DNA of 29,378 nt. Origin: Gammaproteobacteria bacterium UBA2168 (GTDB lineage: Bacteria; Pseudomonadota; Gammaproteobacteria; Pseudomonadales; Azotimanducaceae). The notes under the pieces are model-generated. The model was not told where the DNA came from, searched no databases, and saw nothing but the letters and a program-made list of their open reading frames with translations. This document shows, one piece after another, positions 8,675 through 17,584 of the stretch (its first letter is position 1; every line of letters starts with the position of its first letter). Location of the stretch: assembly GCA_002327525.1 (NCBI GenBank), contig DCWG01000088.1, forward strand, positions 1 to 29,378, written 5' to 3'. Position numbers and translations under genes: made by a program.

Positions 8675-9814
8675 CTAGGAAACAGATCCCAGCATACGCA
8701 GGATATGCAGGTAGATGGCGCTCAGATCTTCGAGGTCGTGGACCGCCACGTTTTCATCGATTTTGTGGATGCTTTGGTTCACGTGACCAAGTTCCACCAC
8801 ATCACAGCCCATCGGGGCAATAAAACGCCCGTCGGAGGTCCCCCCGGCGGTTGACATGACGCAAGGCTGTCCGGTGACGGCGCGAACTGCTTCCTGTACC
8901 GTGCGGATCAGCCGGCCGCTCTGTGTTATGAAGGGTTCGCCCGACAGTTGCCATTCGATGTCGTAGCGCAGGCCGTGACGATCGAGCAGCGTACACACGG
9001 CATCCTGAAGGCTGGCCGCCGTGTGCTGTGTGTTGTAGCGAAAGTTGAACCTCACCTCCATCTCGCCGGGAATGACGTTGCTCGCACCGGTGCCGCCGTG
9101 TACGTTTGAGACCTGAAGACCGGTGGGCGGGTAGTACTCGTCGCCTTCATCCCACTTAATCGCCACGAGTTCGGCCAGTGCCGGTGCCAGGGCGTGGGCC
9201 GGATTGTCGGCAAGATGCGCGTACGCAACATGTCCCTGCGTGCCCAACACACGTAGCCTGGCGTTCAGTGAACCGCGCCGTCCATTGCGGGCGACATCCC
9301 CGAGACGTGCGTTGGAGGTGGGCTCGCCTACGACGCAGAACCGCGGTTGCACGTTCTGTTTTGTCAGCTGTTCGACGACGTGTCGTGTCCCGTGCAGCGC
9401 GTCGCCTTCTTCGTCGCTGGTGATCAGAAACGCTATCGTACCGCTTGTTCGGTGCACGTTCAGAAGACGTTCCGCCGCCACGACCATGGCCGCCAGACTC
9501 GACTTCATGTCGGCCGCGCCCCGCCCGTACAATCGGCCATCGCGTACCTCCGGTTCGAACGGGGGCGAGCGCCAGCTTCTCGGATCACCGGGCGGTACGA
9601 CATCCGTGTGGCCTGCGAACATCACCAACGGACCCGGCTTGTCGCTCGTGCACGTGCACCAGAGGTTGCTCACGCCCTGAGCGTCGTAGCGTGTCACGCT
9701 AAAGCCGGCGCTGGAAAGACGACTGGCGATCAGTTCCTGGCAGCCGGCGTCATCGGGAGTCACCGAGGGACGCCGGATCAGATCACAGGTGAGCTGGAAG
9801 ACGGGTCCGGACAT
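8675..9814 (-). CDS. dapE: Succinyl-diaminopimelate desuccinylase DapE
   Basis: DapE removes succinate from N-succinyl-LL-diaminopimelate to give LL-diaminopimelate for lysine and peptidoglycan. It is a dinuclear zinc M20-type hydrolase. Metal and catalytic residues are visible: FAGHTDVVPPGD (His69, Asp71), GRGAADMKSS (Asp102), TSDEEGDALHGT (Glu135, Glu136) and a C-terminal GHVNQSIHKIDEN. I chose the ATG at 9814, giving 379 residues (E. coli 375) and a 1-base overlap with the dapD stop (TGATG). A longer reading frame to 9871 adds 19 unrelated residues inside dapD and is unlikely. Confidence 0.95.
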   Translation of the reverse strand: MSGPVFQLTCDLIRRPSVTPDDAGCQELIASRLSSAGFSVTRYDAQGVSNLWCTCTSDKPGPLVMFAGHTDVVPPGDPRSWRSPPFEPEVRDGRLYGRGAADMKSSLAAMVVAAERLLNVHRTSGTIAFLITSDEEGDALHGTRHVVEQLTKQNVQPRFCVVGEPTSNARLGDVARNGRRGSLNARLRVLGTQGHVAYAHLADNPAHALAPALAELVAIKWDEGDEYYPPTGLQVSNVHGGTGASNVIPGEMEVRFNFRYNTQHTAASLQDAVCTLLDRHGLRYDIEWQLSGEPFITQSGRLIRTVQEAVRAVTGQPCVMSTAGGTSDGRFIAPMGCDVVELGHVNQSIHKIDENVAVHDLEDLSAIYLHILRMLGSVS

Positions 9815-10812
9815 CAGTTGTGTGCGTGCAGTTGCTCGTTCAGGGCGATTGCATTGCGATTGGTCCGGCACTGCACCTCGCCGGTGTGGCTGTGTCGGAT
9901 GAACAGCATGTCCGAGCCGCCAGCTAGCTCACGGGCCTTGACGGTATGCACGGTATCGCCGTATTCGTCGATTACGCTCACCAGCGTACCGGCGGTAATG
10001 TACAACCCGGCTTCGATACTGCACCGGTCTCCGAGCGGAATGCCGGTGCCGCCATTGGCACCCACCAGACAGTTTCTGCCGAGGCTCACCTTGATCTCGC
10101 CCCCGCCGGACAGGGTGCCCATGGTGCTCGCACCCCCGCCGAGATCGGAATCCTCTCCGAGGATGACGCCCTGTGACACACGCCCTTCGACCATGTTGGG
10201 GCCGATTGTGCCGGAGTTGAAATTCACCGCACCCGACGGCATCACGGTGGTACCCTCGCCGAGAAAAGCGCCGAGACGAATGCGGCTCGAGTCTGCGATG
10301 CGCACACCGCTCGGAATAACGTAGTTGGTCATTTTTGGGAACTTGTCCACGGACATTACTTCGAAATACTCGTCTCTCAGGCGTGCCTCGAGTTGCAGCG
10401 CCGTCAGATCGGCCGGATCGACCGCACCACGACTGGTCCAGGCGACGGTCGCGAGATTGGCGAAGATACCCTCCAGGTTTAACGTGTTAGGCAGCGCGAG
10501 GCGGTGCGAGATCAGGTGCAGTTTGAGGAACGCCTCCGGCGTGGTGGTGATGTCGGCGTCTTCGGTCAGACGCACTACGACCAACGGTCGATCCGCTTCG
10601 AGCATGGTATCAATGCCGAGTCCGGCGGCGTGCCTGGCAAGTTCCGTGAGGTCTCCTGGTCGCATGATATGCGTACCCGGGGTACTGTGGGCGCCGATGG
10701 CAGCCGCCAGGTCGCCGGACGGCTCCTTTAGCGGTGCGGGAAAGAAACAGTCGATGATGTCTCCGGAGCGGTTGTGCGTGGGCACACCGACCGCGAATGC
10801 GAATGTCGACAT
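9814..10812 (-). CDS. dapD: Tetrahydrodipicolinate N-succinyltransferase DapD
   Basis: DapD transfers succinyl from succinyl-CoA to tetrahydrodipicolinate, opening the succinylase branch of lysine synthesis. The 332-residue protein is of the longer, Pseudomonas-like type rather than the E. coli type (274). Its C-terminal half is a left-handed beta-helix with hexapeptide-like turns, including GAFLGEGTTVMPSGAVNFNS, EGRVSQGVILGEDSDLGGGAS and GANGGTGIPLGDRCSIEAGL. The ATG at 10812 starts MSTFAFAVGVPTHNRSG, matching family N-termini; an upstream extension to 10890 reads into dapC and is rejected. No strong Shine-Dalgarno is visible. It lies 59 bp after dapC and overlaps dapE by one base. Confidence 0.94.
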   Translation of the reverse strand: MSTFAFAVGVPTHNRSGDIIDCFFPAPLKEPSGDLAAAIGAHSTPGTHIMRPGDLTELARHAAGLGIDTMLEADRPLVVVRLTEDADITTTPEAFLKLHLISHRLALPNTLNLEGIFANLATVAWTSRGAVDPADLTALQLEARLRDEYFEVMSVDKFPKMTNYVIPSGVRIADSSRIRLGAFLGEGTTVMPSGAVNFNSGTIGPNMVEGRVSQGVILGEDSDLGGGASTMGTLSGGGEIKVSLGRNCLVGANGGTGIPLGDRCSIEAGLYITAGTLVSVIDEYGDTVHTVKARELAGGSDMLFIRHSHTGEVQCRTNRNAIALNEQLHAHN

Positions 10813-10814
10813 GA

Positions 10815-10833
10815 CTTGAAACCCGGGCTCAAG
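10815..10833. promoter_or_regulatory. Near-palindrome just upstream of dapD
   Basis: The 19-base stretch cttgaaacccgggctcaag reads as CTTGA/TCAAG arms around a CCCGGG core. It ends 3 bases from the dapD start codon, in the 59-bp dapC-dapD gap where the ribosome must bind. It could be a translational control hairpin or a protein site; only the symmetry is seen. Confidence 0.25.
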
Positions 10834-10871
10834 AATTGGGGCGGCTAAACTACCACGGTTTGCCCGGTCCG

Positions 10872-12062
10872 TCAGCGCGCCTCGAGCCACTTGGCGATGC
10901 GCTCGGCGGCCACCACGCAGTCCGCGACCGGTGCCACCAGGGCAATGCGCACGTGCGAGGCGCCGGGGTTTTCACCACGCCACTCACGTGCGAGAAAACT
11001 CCCGGGTAGTACGCTGATGTTACAGTCTCGAAAGAGCTCTGCTGCAAACTTCGTATCATCGCCTTCAGTGTGAGCCCAGAGGTAAAAACCGCCGTCCGGT
11101 AGGTAGAGGTCGAGGTGGTTTTTGAGCAGCGGAACGGTCGCATTGAACTTGGCCCGGTAGGCGGCCTGGTTTTCCCTGACGTGTTGCTCGTCCGCCCAGG
11201 CCAGAGCACTCACTCTCTGCGTGTGAGCCGGCAGGGCGCAACCTTCATAGGTGCGGTAGAGGAAATAGTCGGAGAGCACCCGGGAGTCTCCGGCCACGAA
11301 ACCGGAACGCAGGCCAGGCAGGCTGGAGCGTTTGCTCAGCGAGTGGAACACCACGCAGCGCGCATAGTGGGGATTACCCATGGCGTTGCTGACACTCAGC
11401 AATCCGGTTGGCGGGGTGGTCTGAAAAATCTCCGAATAACATTCATCGGCGGCAATGACGAAATCGTAACGGTGCGCCTGTTCGATGAGCCAGCGCTGGG
11501 TCGGGCCGGGCACCACTTTACCGGTGGGATTACCGGGTGAGCAGAGGTAGAGCAGTTCCGTGCGTTTCCAGATAGCTTCTGGAATGGATTCGAAATCACC
11601 CTGGTAATCATTGTCGCGTGATGCGTTTACGAACCAGGGTTGTGCGCCGGCCAGCAGGCAGGCGCCCTCGTAAATCTGATAAAAGGGATTTGGTATCACA
11701 ACGACGGGATCCGGTTTGCGCCCGGTGACTGCCTGGGCGAAGGAGAACAATGCCTCGCGGGTACCCGCGACCGGTAGTACTTCGCTGTTCGGATCGGTGC
11801 GTGCCTCAAATCGTGCCTCGAGCCATGTCGAGATGGTCTCACGCAGGTCCTCGCTGCCTCTGGTCGCAGGGTATACACCGATGTCCGTGGTGAGTGCTTC
11901 TGCGTCTGTCAGTGCCTCGATGACGAAGGCGGGTGCGGCATGCTTGGGTTCGCCGATGGAAAGCGCCGTGTGTGGATAGGCGCCATTCGGTGTGATGCCC
12001 GCGCGTAACGCGTTGAGGCGCTCGAACGGATAGGGTTGTAGCGCCTCAAGCTTCGGGTTCAT
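10872..12062 (-). CDS. dapC: Succinyldiaminopimelate transaminase DapC
   Basis: DapC is a fold-type I PLP aminotransferase that converts N-succinyl-2-amino-6-ketopimelate to N-succinyl-LL-diaminopimelate with glutamate. The 396-residue protein shows the expected landmarks: YPATRGSEDLRETI, SPGNPTGKVV (about 175-184), AADECYSEIF (Asp206, Tyr209) and the PLP lysine in FHSLSKRSSLPGLRSGF (Lys244). The ATG at 12062 overlaps the glnD stop as ATGA, a coupling arrangement. The same frame stays open to 12488 inside glnD, but that extension is Arg/His-rich shadow sequence. Placement with dapD and dapE supports DapC over other aminotransferases. Confidence 0.93.
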   Translation of the reverse strand: MNPKLEALQPYPFERLNALRAGITPNGAYPHTALSIGEPKHAAPAFVIEALTDAEALTTDIGVYPATRGSEDLRETISTWLEARFEARTDPNSEVLPVAGTREALFSFAQAVTGRKPDPVVVIPNPFYQIYEGACLLAGAQPWFVNASRDNDYQGDFESIPEAIWKRTELLYLCSPGNPTGKVVPGPTQRWLIEQAHRYDFVIAADECYSEIFQTTPPTGLLSVSNAMGNPHYARCVVFHSLSKRSSLPGLRSGFVAGDSRVLSDYFLYRTYEGCALPAHTQRVSALAWADEQHVRENQAAYRAKFNATVPLLKNHLDLYLPDGGFYLWAHTEGDDTKFAAELFRDCNISVLPGSFLAREWRGENPGASHVRIALVAPVADCVVAAERIAKWLEAR

Positions 12063-14683
12063 CGGCGCAGGGAGTCGAGGCGCTGACGCAGGGTGTTTTC
12101 CAGCGTGTAGACTCCTTCCTGATCCGTGATGGATTGGCCGTTCTGACTCTGAATCTCGAAAACGTCTTCCACGCGCTCGCCAAGGGTCGTGATACGGGCA
12201 CTGAGCACGGTAATGTTCAGTTCCACGAACAACAGGCCGATCTCGGCCAGCAAGCCAGGCCTGTCGGCGGCGACGATGGTAAGTGTCGAACTCCACGGCA
12301 AGGCATTCGAGATGGTGACTTGGCTGGCCCGTGCCAGCTGCTTCTGCCGGCGCGGCATGCGCTGTGCGGCCACGGAGCTGAGTGCGGCAGGATCGGACAT
12401 CATCTGGGTGAGTTGGGTGGTCAGACTCTCGGCCCCGATTCGGATCATCTGCCGATCGTCGCCCAGTACCACGTAAGTGTTGAAGCATATGCCCGACTCG
12501 GAAGTGAAGATGACGGCGTCGTGTACGGACAGCGACAAGCGGTTGAGCGCGATGACGCTCGCAGCGAACAGATTGGGCTGGTCCCGGGTGTAGAGGAAGA
12601 TCTCCGTCGCACCTTCTGCAGCTACGTGACTCTCGATGTTCTGCATGATGATCAGCGGTCCCTCAAAGGCGTCGTGACCTAGCAGCTGTGTAGTTATATC
12701 GGCAACCTGACGGGAACTGTGGCGTAAGAAGAACTCATCGCCAACGCTCTCCCATACCTTGTCGATGCTCGCCATTTCGTCTTCGCCCGCCTGTAGTAGA
12801 TGGTCTATCGCACCTTCCTGACATGCTCGCACAGTCGCCTGGCGGTCCCTGGGTGATTCCAGGCCCTTGCGCAGAAGTTTGCGCGTTTCGTTGTAGAGCT
12901 GACGCATCAGGGTCGCGCGCCAGCTGTTCCACAGGGTTGGGTTGGTGGCGTTGATGTCTGCCACTGTGAGGGCATAGAGGTAATCTAGTCGTCGTTCCGA
13001 CTTCACGAGTGTCGCAAAGCGATGTACGACTTCGGGATCGTAGATGTCCTCGCGTTGCGCGGTGGAGGACATCACGAGATGGGCCTGTACCAGCCAGGAG
13101 ACGAGGTTCGCATCGTCGTCAGACAATCCGTGCCGCTGACAGAAACGCACCGAGTCCTTGGCCCCCAACTCCGAATGATCGCCGCCGCGGCCCTTACCGA
13201 TGTCATGATAGAGGCCGGCAAGGTACAGCAGCTCTATTTTCGGTACGTGGCGTACGCAGTGCGCGGCCACGGGAAACTGTTCCTCCGCGGTGCGATAGAA
13301 AAAACGGCGCATGTTGCGGATCACCATCATAGTGTGCGCGTCCACTGTGTAGATGTGGAACATGTCGTGTTGCATCTGACCGATTATCTCGCCGAATTCA
13401 GGAATGTAGCGCCCTAGAACGCCGTAGCGGCGCATACGTGTCAACTGGGTGACCAGTGTATAGGGAGCTTTCAACAACTCTATGAACAGCCCCGTATTCG
13501 TTGGATCGCGCCGGTAGGCGTCATCTATCAGATGCAAGCTGTTTCTGATCAGACGGATGGTGGATGCGCGCACGCCGGAAATGTCGCGTCGGTTGGCGAG
13601 GATGACAAAGGTCTCAAGCAACGCACTCGGGTCGTGCTCGAATACTTTTTCGTGCACCACGTCGAGGTAGTCGTCGTGCACGATGAAGCGGTCGTTGATC
13701 GCTTCGCGCTTGGGTCGCCGCCTGCGCGTGTAGGCCTCGTTGAACAACTGAAAGATGATGTCGTTGACCTCACGCAGGCTCAGGACGTAACGATAGTACT
13801 GATGCATGAAGCGTTCGACGCCTAGCTTCGCATAGGTGTCGGCGTATCCGAGGCGCTGCGCGAGAATACGCTGAAACTCGAACTGAAGGCGGTCGTCACC
13901 ACGGCCCGCCACCAGATGCAGCCCGTAGCGCACCCACCAGAGAAACCGCTTGCCATTCACAAGCCAGGTGCGTTCCTGTTCGCTGATCACGCCCAGTTCT
14001 TCGAGCTTGAGTGGATCGCTGGTGCCGTAGCGGCGCAGGCACACCCAGAGCGCGGTCTGCAAGTCTCTGAGCCCCCCGGGAGAGGCTTTGATATTGGGCT
14101 CGAGCCCATATTCGACGTTGTCGAACCGATGGTGCCGTGCGTCCTGCTCGTCGCGTTTGGCGTGAAAGAATCGATCCGCGGGCCAGATGCGTGCACTCGA
14201 CATCACCTTGTCGAGGTCGGCCACGATGCGTTCGTTCCCGGCCAGATGCCGGCGTTCCAGCAGTGACGTGGCCACGGTGATGTCTTTTTGAGCCTCGCTC
14301 CTGCACTCCCGCACGGTGCGCACGGCATGACCGATGGGGATATTGAGGTCGAACAGTGCGCGTACGAAACCCTCCAGTGTCATCCTGGCCTTGAAGTGAC
14401 GAGGGATGACGATCAGCAGATCGATGTCCGAGCCCGGGTGCAGCTCACCACGTCCGTAGCCGCCCACGGCATAGAGAGCCATGCTGGCGCGCTGCTTGTC
14501 ATCGAAATGTTCACGCCACATGCTGGTGAGCAGATTATCGAAAAACTGCGCGCGATCCTCGACCAGAAATTCGATGTCCTCCCCACCCCAGTAGCGCGCG
14601 GCTAGCGCTTCGTCATTGTCTTCGATGAGCTGGCGGTAGGCTAGGGGCGAGGATAGCGCCGCGTTGGCCGCGGTGCTGGACAC
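12059..14683 (-). CDS. glnD: Bifunctional PII uridylyltransferase/uridylyl-removing enzyme GlnD
   Basis: GlnD senses glutamine and adds or removes UMP on PII proteins. The 874-residue protein (E. coli 890) has an N-terminal nucleotidyltransferase domain with GGYGRGELHPGSDIDLL (74-90; Asp86, Asp88), a linker helical region, an HD domain with LYHDIGKGRGGDHSELG (491-507; His493, Asp494), and two ACT domains in the last 200 residues. The GTG start at 14683 shares its first base with the map stop (TAGTG). The 3' end overlaps dapC by 4 bp. The map-glnD-dapC order is also that of Pseudomonas. Confidence 0.96.
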   Translation of the reverse strand: MSSTAANAALSSPLAYRQLIEDNDEALAARYWGGEDIEFLVEDRAQFFDNLLTSMWREHFDDKQRASMALYAVGGYGRGELHPGSDIDLLIVIPRHFKARMTLEGFVRALFDLNIPIGHAVRTVRECRSEAQKDITVATSLLERRHLAGNERIVADLDKVMSSARIWPADRFFHAKRDEQDARHHRFDNVEYGLEPNIKASPGGLRDLQTALWVCLRRYGTSDPLKLEELGVISEQERTWLVNGKRFLWWVRYGLHLVAGRGDDRLQFEFQRILAQRLGYADTYAKLGVERFMHQYYRYVLSLREVNDIIFQLFNEAYTRRRRPKREAINDRFIVHDDYLDVVHEKVFEHDPSALLETFVILANRRDISGVRASTIRLIRNSLHLIDDAYRRDPTNTGLFIELLKAPYTLVTQLTRMRRYGVLGRYIPEFGEIIGQMQHDMFHIYTVDAHTMMVIRNMRRFFYRTAEEQFPVAAHCVRHVPKIELLYLAGLYHDIGKGRGGDHSELGAKDSVRFCQRHGLSDDDANLVSWLVQAHLVMSSTAQREDIYDPEVVHRFATLVKSERRLDYLYALTVADINATNPTLWNSWRATLMRQLYNETRKLLRKGLESPRDRQATVRACQEGAIDHLLQAGEDEMASIDKVWESVGDEFFLRHSSRQVADITTQLLGHDAFEGPLIIMQNIESHVAAEGATEIFLYTRDQPNLFAASVIALNRLSLSVHDAVIFTSESGICFNTYVVLGDDRQMIRIGAESLTTQLTQMMSDPAALSSVAAQRMPRRQKQLARASQVTISNALPWSSTLTIVAADRPGLLAEIGLLFVELNITVLSARITTLGERVEDVFEIQSQNGQSITDQEGVYTLENTLRQRLDSLRR

Positions 14684-15468
14684 TAAAAGTTCTCTTCGCC
14701 GCGCCGGGTGAGTACCTCAGCGCCGTCGCTAGTGACCAGAAGCGTATGTTCCCACTGGGCGGACAGTTTGTGGTCCTTGGTGACCACGGTCCAGTGATCG
14801 GGCAGCAGTTTGATGTGGCGTTTGCCTGCATTGATCATCGGCTCGATGGTGAAGGTCTGACCTTCCAGCAGCACCGGACCGGATCCGGCGCTACCGTAGT
14901 GCAGCACCTGAGGATCGTCATGGAACTTCTTGCCGATGCCGTGGCCGCAGAACTCGCGAACGACGGAGAAGCGGCTGGCTTCGGCGTGCTGCTGGATGGC
15001 GGCACCGATGTCTCCCAGGTGAGCGCCGGCACGTATCGCCTGGATACCGCGATACAGGCATTCCTGGGTCGTGCATATTAGCCGTTGGGCCAGCACGCCG
15101 GGCTTCCCGGCGCAGAACATTTTGCTGGTGTCGCCGTGATAGCCGTCCTTGACGACCGTGATGTCGATGTTGAGGATATCGCCCGATTTCAGCATTTTCC
15201 GGGCTGTCGGAATGCCGTGACACACGACGTGATTCACCGAAGTGCAGATAGCCTTCGGAAAAGGCGGCACGCCGGGTGAGTTGCTGTAGTTGAGCGGTGC
15301 CGCCGTGCAGCCTATCTCCTCTATGAATTCGTGACACAGCGTGTTCAGACGATCCGTGGTCACGCCCACGCGGACGTGCTCGCCGATCATATCGAGTACG
15401 CTCGCTGCCAATCTGCCTGCTTCGCGCATGCCGGCGACGTCTACTTCGTTCTGTACGCGTGCGACCAT
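14683..15468 (-). CDS. map: Type I methionine aminopeptidase
   Basis: Map removes initiator methionine from nascent proteins. The 261-residue protein carries all five metal ligands (Asp102, Asp113, His176, Glu209, Glu240) in DITVVKDGYHGDTSKMF, EFCGHGIGKKFHDDP, TFTIEPMINAG and SAQWEHTLLV, plus substrate-binding His84 in VVCHGIP. Residues 61-70 (YSNSPGVPPF) carry a few extra residues relative to E. coli. I chose the ATG at 15468, which matches the E. coli N-terminus; the frame is open upstream to 15576 but that would run through the rpsB promoter. No good Shine-Dalgarno is seen. It is head-to-head with rpsB, as in many gammaproteobacteria. Confidence 0.95.
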   Translation of the reverse strand: MVARVQNEVDVAGMREAGRLAASVLDMIGEHVRVGVTTDRLNTLCHEFIEEIGCTAAPLNYSNSPGVPPFPKAICTSVNHVVCHGIPTARKMLKSGDILNIDITVVKDGYHGDTSKMFCAGKPGVLAQRLICTTQECLYRGIQAIRAGAHLGDIGAAIQQHAEASRFSVVREFCGHGIGKKFHDDPQVLHYGSAGSGPVLLEGQTFTIEPMINAGKRHIKLLPDHWTVVTKDHKLSAQWEHTLLVTSDGAEVLTRRGEENF

Positions 15469-15501
15469 CGTTTGCGTGGCTATTTTCCGTGAACTACGAG
15501 T

Positions 15502-15512
15502 TGTGGTATAAA
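15502..15512 (+). promoter_or_regulatory. Extended -10 promoter of rpsB-tsf
   Basis: TGTGGTATAAA is an extended -10 element, with TATAAA at 15507-15512 and TG one base before it. The -35 region is poor, as expected for an extended -10 promoter. The following bases GCGCGCC make a GC-rich discriminator, typical of stringently controlled ribosomal promoters. A very similar element is known for gammaproteobacterial rpsB genes. Transcription would start near 15519, giving a leader of about 168 bases. Confidence 0.75.
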
Positions 15513-15518
15513 GCGCGC

Positions 15519-15686
15519 CGCTTCCTGGCATCCACCGCCAGCGGTGTGCGGAAGCGTAACTCAAAGTTGCTGGCAAATGTAACGAAAGAACGACTCACGC
15601 GTTTCGACACGGACCTCCGGGTGCCGTGCGGATTCAGGTCCCACGGTTGAGGTTCGGGAGGCGCGGAGGCCTAACCCGGAGATAAT
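15519..15686 (+). promoter_or_regulatory. rpsB 5' leader, likely S2 autoregulatory region
   Basis: About 168 bases separate the predicted transcription start from the rpsB ATG, close to the length of the E. coli leader, where S2 represses its own operon. A hairpin CACCGC/GCGGTG lies at 15533-15546. GGAG at 15678-15681, five bases before the ATG, is the ribosome binding site. The start of the leader is from inference, not mapping. The same 218-bp gap (15469-15686) must also hold the map promoter, which I could not identify. Confidence 0.55.
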
Positions 15687-16673
15687 ATGAATATCAGCAT
15701 GCGTGACATGTTGGCCGCAGGCGTGCATTTCGGCCACCAAACCCGGTTCTGGAATCCCAAGATGGCGCCTTTCATCTTCGGATCCCGAAATAAGATCCAC
15801 ATCATAAACCTCGAATCCACGGTGCCCGCGTTCAACGATGCACTCACCGAGATTCGCAATATCGCCAGCCGCGGCCACAAGATTCTGTTCGTCGGCACCA
15901 AACGTGCCGCGACCAAGGTGATCCGCGAGCAGGCTATCCGCGCCGGTATGCCCTTCGTCGACCAGCGCTGGCTCGGTGGTATGCTCACCAACTACAAAAC
16001 CATCCGCCAATCGATCCGGCGTTTGCAGGAATTCGAAGTACAGTACGCGGACGGCACGTTCGAGATGCTGACCAAAAAGGAGGCGCTGCAAAAGCGTCGC
16101 CTGATGGACAAGCTGGAGCGCAGCCTCGGCGGGATCAAGGATATGGGTGGTCTGCCCGATGCGTTGTTCGTGGTGGACGTCCAGCACGAGCGTATAGCGG
16201 TGACCGAGGCCAACAAGCTCGGCATTCCGGTGTTTGGTGTGGTGGATACCAACAGTGACCCGGAAGGAGTGGACTACATCATTCCGGGTAACGATGACGC
16301 CATCCGTGCCGTAAGGCTGTATGTCACCGCGGTAGCGGATGCTGTGATGGAAGGTAAGGCCAATGCGGGTGTGAACATCGACGAGAGCGAATTCGTCGAG
16401 GTGCAGGAAGACGGCGTGGTGGCGAGCGAACCCGCTCCGACACCCGAACCGGAGGCCGTGGCCGAAGCTGAAGCCGTGGCCGAAGCCGAAGCCGAAGTCG
16501 AAGCCGTGGCCGAAGCCGAAGCCGAACCCGAAGCCGAAGCCGAAGCCGAAGCCGAAGTCGAAGCCGAAGTCGAAGCCGAAGCCGTGCCCGCAGCGGAGGC
16601 GGAATCCCCCGCGGAGGTCGAACAGGCGGCTGTAGCGCAAGCGACTAAAGAGCCGCCGAGCGAAGCCCCCTAG
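15687..16673 (+). CDS. rpsB: 30S ribosomal protein S2 with a long Ala/Glu-rich C-terminal tail
   Basis: Residues 1-230 are a normal S2: [55 protein letters not shown] and [20 protein letters not shown] are all present. S2 is usually about 240 residues; this one has 328. The extra 88 or so residues (241-328) are almost wholly Ala, Glu, Val and Pro, very acidic and probably disordered. The tail is encoded by an almost pure GCC-GAA hexanucleotide repeat, suggesting recent slippage growth. The reading frame remains intact to TAG at 16671-16673. tsf follows after 38 bp. Confidence 0.97.
   Translation: MNISMRDMLAAGVHFGHQTRFWNPKMAPFIFGSRNKIHIINLESTVPAFNDALTEIRNIASRGHKILFVGTKRAATKVIREQAIRAGMPFVDQRWLGGMLTNYKTIRQSIRRLQEFEVQYADGTFEMLTKKEALQKRRLMDKLERSLGGIKDMGGLPDALFVVDVQHERIAVTEANKLGIPVFGVVDTNSDPEGVDYIIPGNDDAIRAVRLYVTAVADAVMEGKANAGVNIDESEFVEVQEDGVVASEPAPTPEPEAVAEAEAVAEAEAEVEAVAEAEAEPEAEAEAEAEVEAEVEAEAVPAAEAESPAEVEQAAVAQATKEPPSEAP
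16452..16586 (+). repeat. GCCGAA hexanucleotide repeat tract in rpsB
   Basis: About 45 codons are built from alternating GCC and GAA, interrupted by GTG, GTC, CCC and a single GCT. Synonymous variation is nearly absent. Because the unit is six bases, gain or loss of copies keeps the frame. The reverse strand of the tract produces a long Gly/Phe-rich open frame that is an artefact. Confidence 0.9.
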
Positions 16674-16711
16674 GCATAGCCAAACCCTAAAAAAACGAGA
16701 GGAGTGGCGCT

Positions 16712-17584
16712 ATGGCGATTTCCGCGAAACTGGTCAAAGAGCTACGCGAGCGTACCGGGCTCGGCATGATGGATTGTAAAAAGGCGCTGGAAGAAGCCGG
16801 TGGCGACATCGATCTCGCCATCGAGGAACTGCGCAAGAGAAGCGTCTTGAAGGCGGCAAAAAAGGCGGGCCGCACCACGGCGGATGGATTACTCGGAGTA
16901 CGTATCGCCGATGACGGTAAACGTGCGGCCATGGTAGAGGTGAACATCGAGACGGACTTCGCCGCGAAGAACGAGAAGTTCATTGCATTCGTGGCCAGAG
17001 TGCTCAATCAGGTCTTCGAGGCGGGCAACGAGGACATCGGGAGTTTACTGGCGACTGGACTTGACACCGAGCGCGAAAAGCTGGTGCAGGAGATTGGCGA
17101 GAACATCAGTGTGCGCCGTGCCACCTTTTTCCAGACCGATGGTTTCATTGCCAGTTACATACACACGGACAAGCGCAAGGGCACGCTGATCGAACTGACT
17201 GCGGCAAACGCGGATCTCGGCAAAGACCTGGCCATGCACGTGACCGCTCACGATCCCGTCCCACTGGTGGTCGCCTCGCAGGATCTCGATCGGGCAATCG
17301 TTGCCAAGGAGCGCGAGATCTTTGTCTCCCAGGCTGCGGAGAGCGGCAAACCGCCTGAAATTGTCGAGAAGATGGTCGAGGGGCGGGTGCGCAAATATCT
17401 TGCCGAAGTAAGTCTGGTCGATCAGGGGTTCGTGAAGGATCCGAGTCAGAAGGTCTCCGCACTGCTGTCCGATGCCGGTGTCGAGGTCGGGCGCTTCGTG
17501 CGCTTCGAGGTCGGTGAGGGCATCGAGGTGGAGGAGGAAGATTTCGCGGCCGAAGTGGCACAGCAGATCAAGGACGCCAAGTAG
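16712..17584 (+). CDS. tsf: Elongation factor Ts
   Basis: EF-Ts exchanges GDP for GTP on EF-Tu. The 290-residue length is close to E. coli (283). The N-terminal UBA-like domain has LVKELRERTGLGMMDCKKALEE (5-26), and the core has the EF-Tu-contacting ETDFAAKNEKF (80-90). AGAGGAG 7 bases before the ATG is a strong ribosome binding site, preceded by a run of A residues. It is the second gene of the rpsB operon. In related genomes pyrH follows; here only 101 bp separate it from frr. Confidence 0.97.
   Translation: MAISAKLVKELRERTGLGMMDCKKALEEAGGDIDLAIEELRKRSVLKAAKKAGRTTADGLLGVRIADDGKRAAMVEVNIETDFAAKNEKFIAFVARVLNQVFEAGNEDIGSLLATGLDTEREKLVQEIGENISVRRATFFQTDGFIASYIHTDKRKGTLIELTAANADLGKDLAMHVTAHDPVPLVVASQDLDRAIVAKEREIFVSQAAESGKPPEIVEKMVEGRVRKYLAEVSLVDQGFVKDPSQKVSALLSDAGVEVGRFVRFEVGEGIEVEEEDFAAEVAQQIKDAK

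Noticed and set aside
12063..12488. N-terminal extension of dapC by 142 residues
   Set aside because: The extension lies in glnD, is Arg/His-rich, and the ATG at 12062 gives a family-length protein with an ATGA overlap.
15469..15576. N-terminal extension of map by 36 residues
   Set aside because: It would run through the rpsB promoter and has no counterpart in other Map proteins.
15561..16640. 359-codon minus-strand open frame with Gly/Phe and Gly/His repeats opposite rpsB
   Set aside because: The repeats are the reverse complement of the GCCGAA tract, and the rest lies opposite conserved S2 codons. No family match or start signal.
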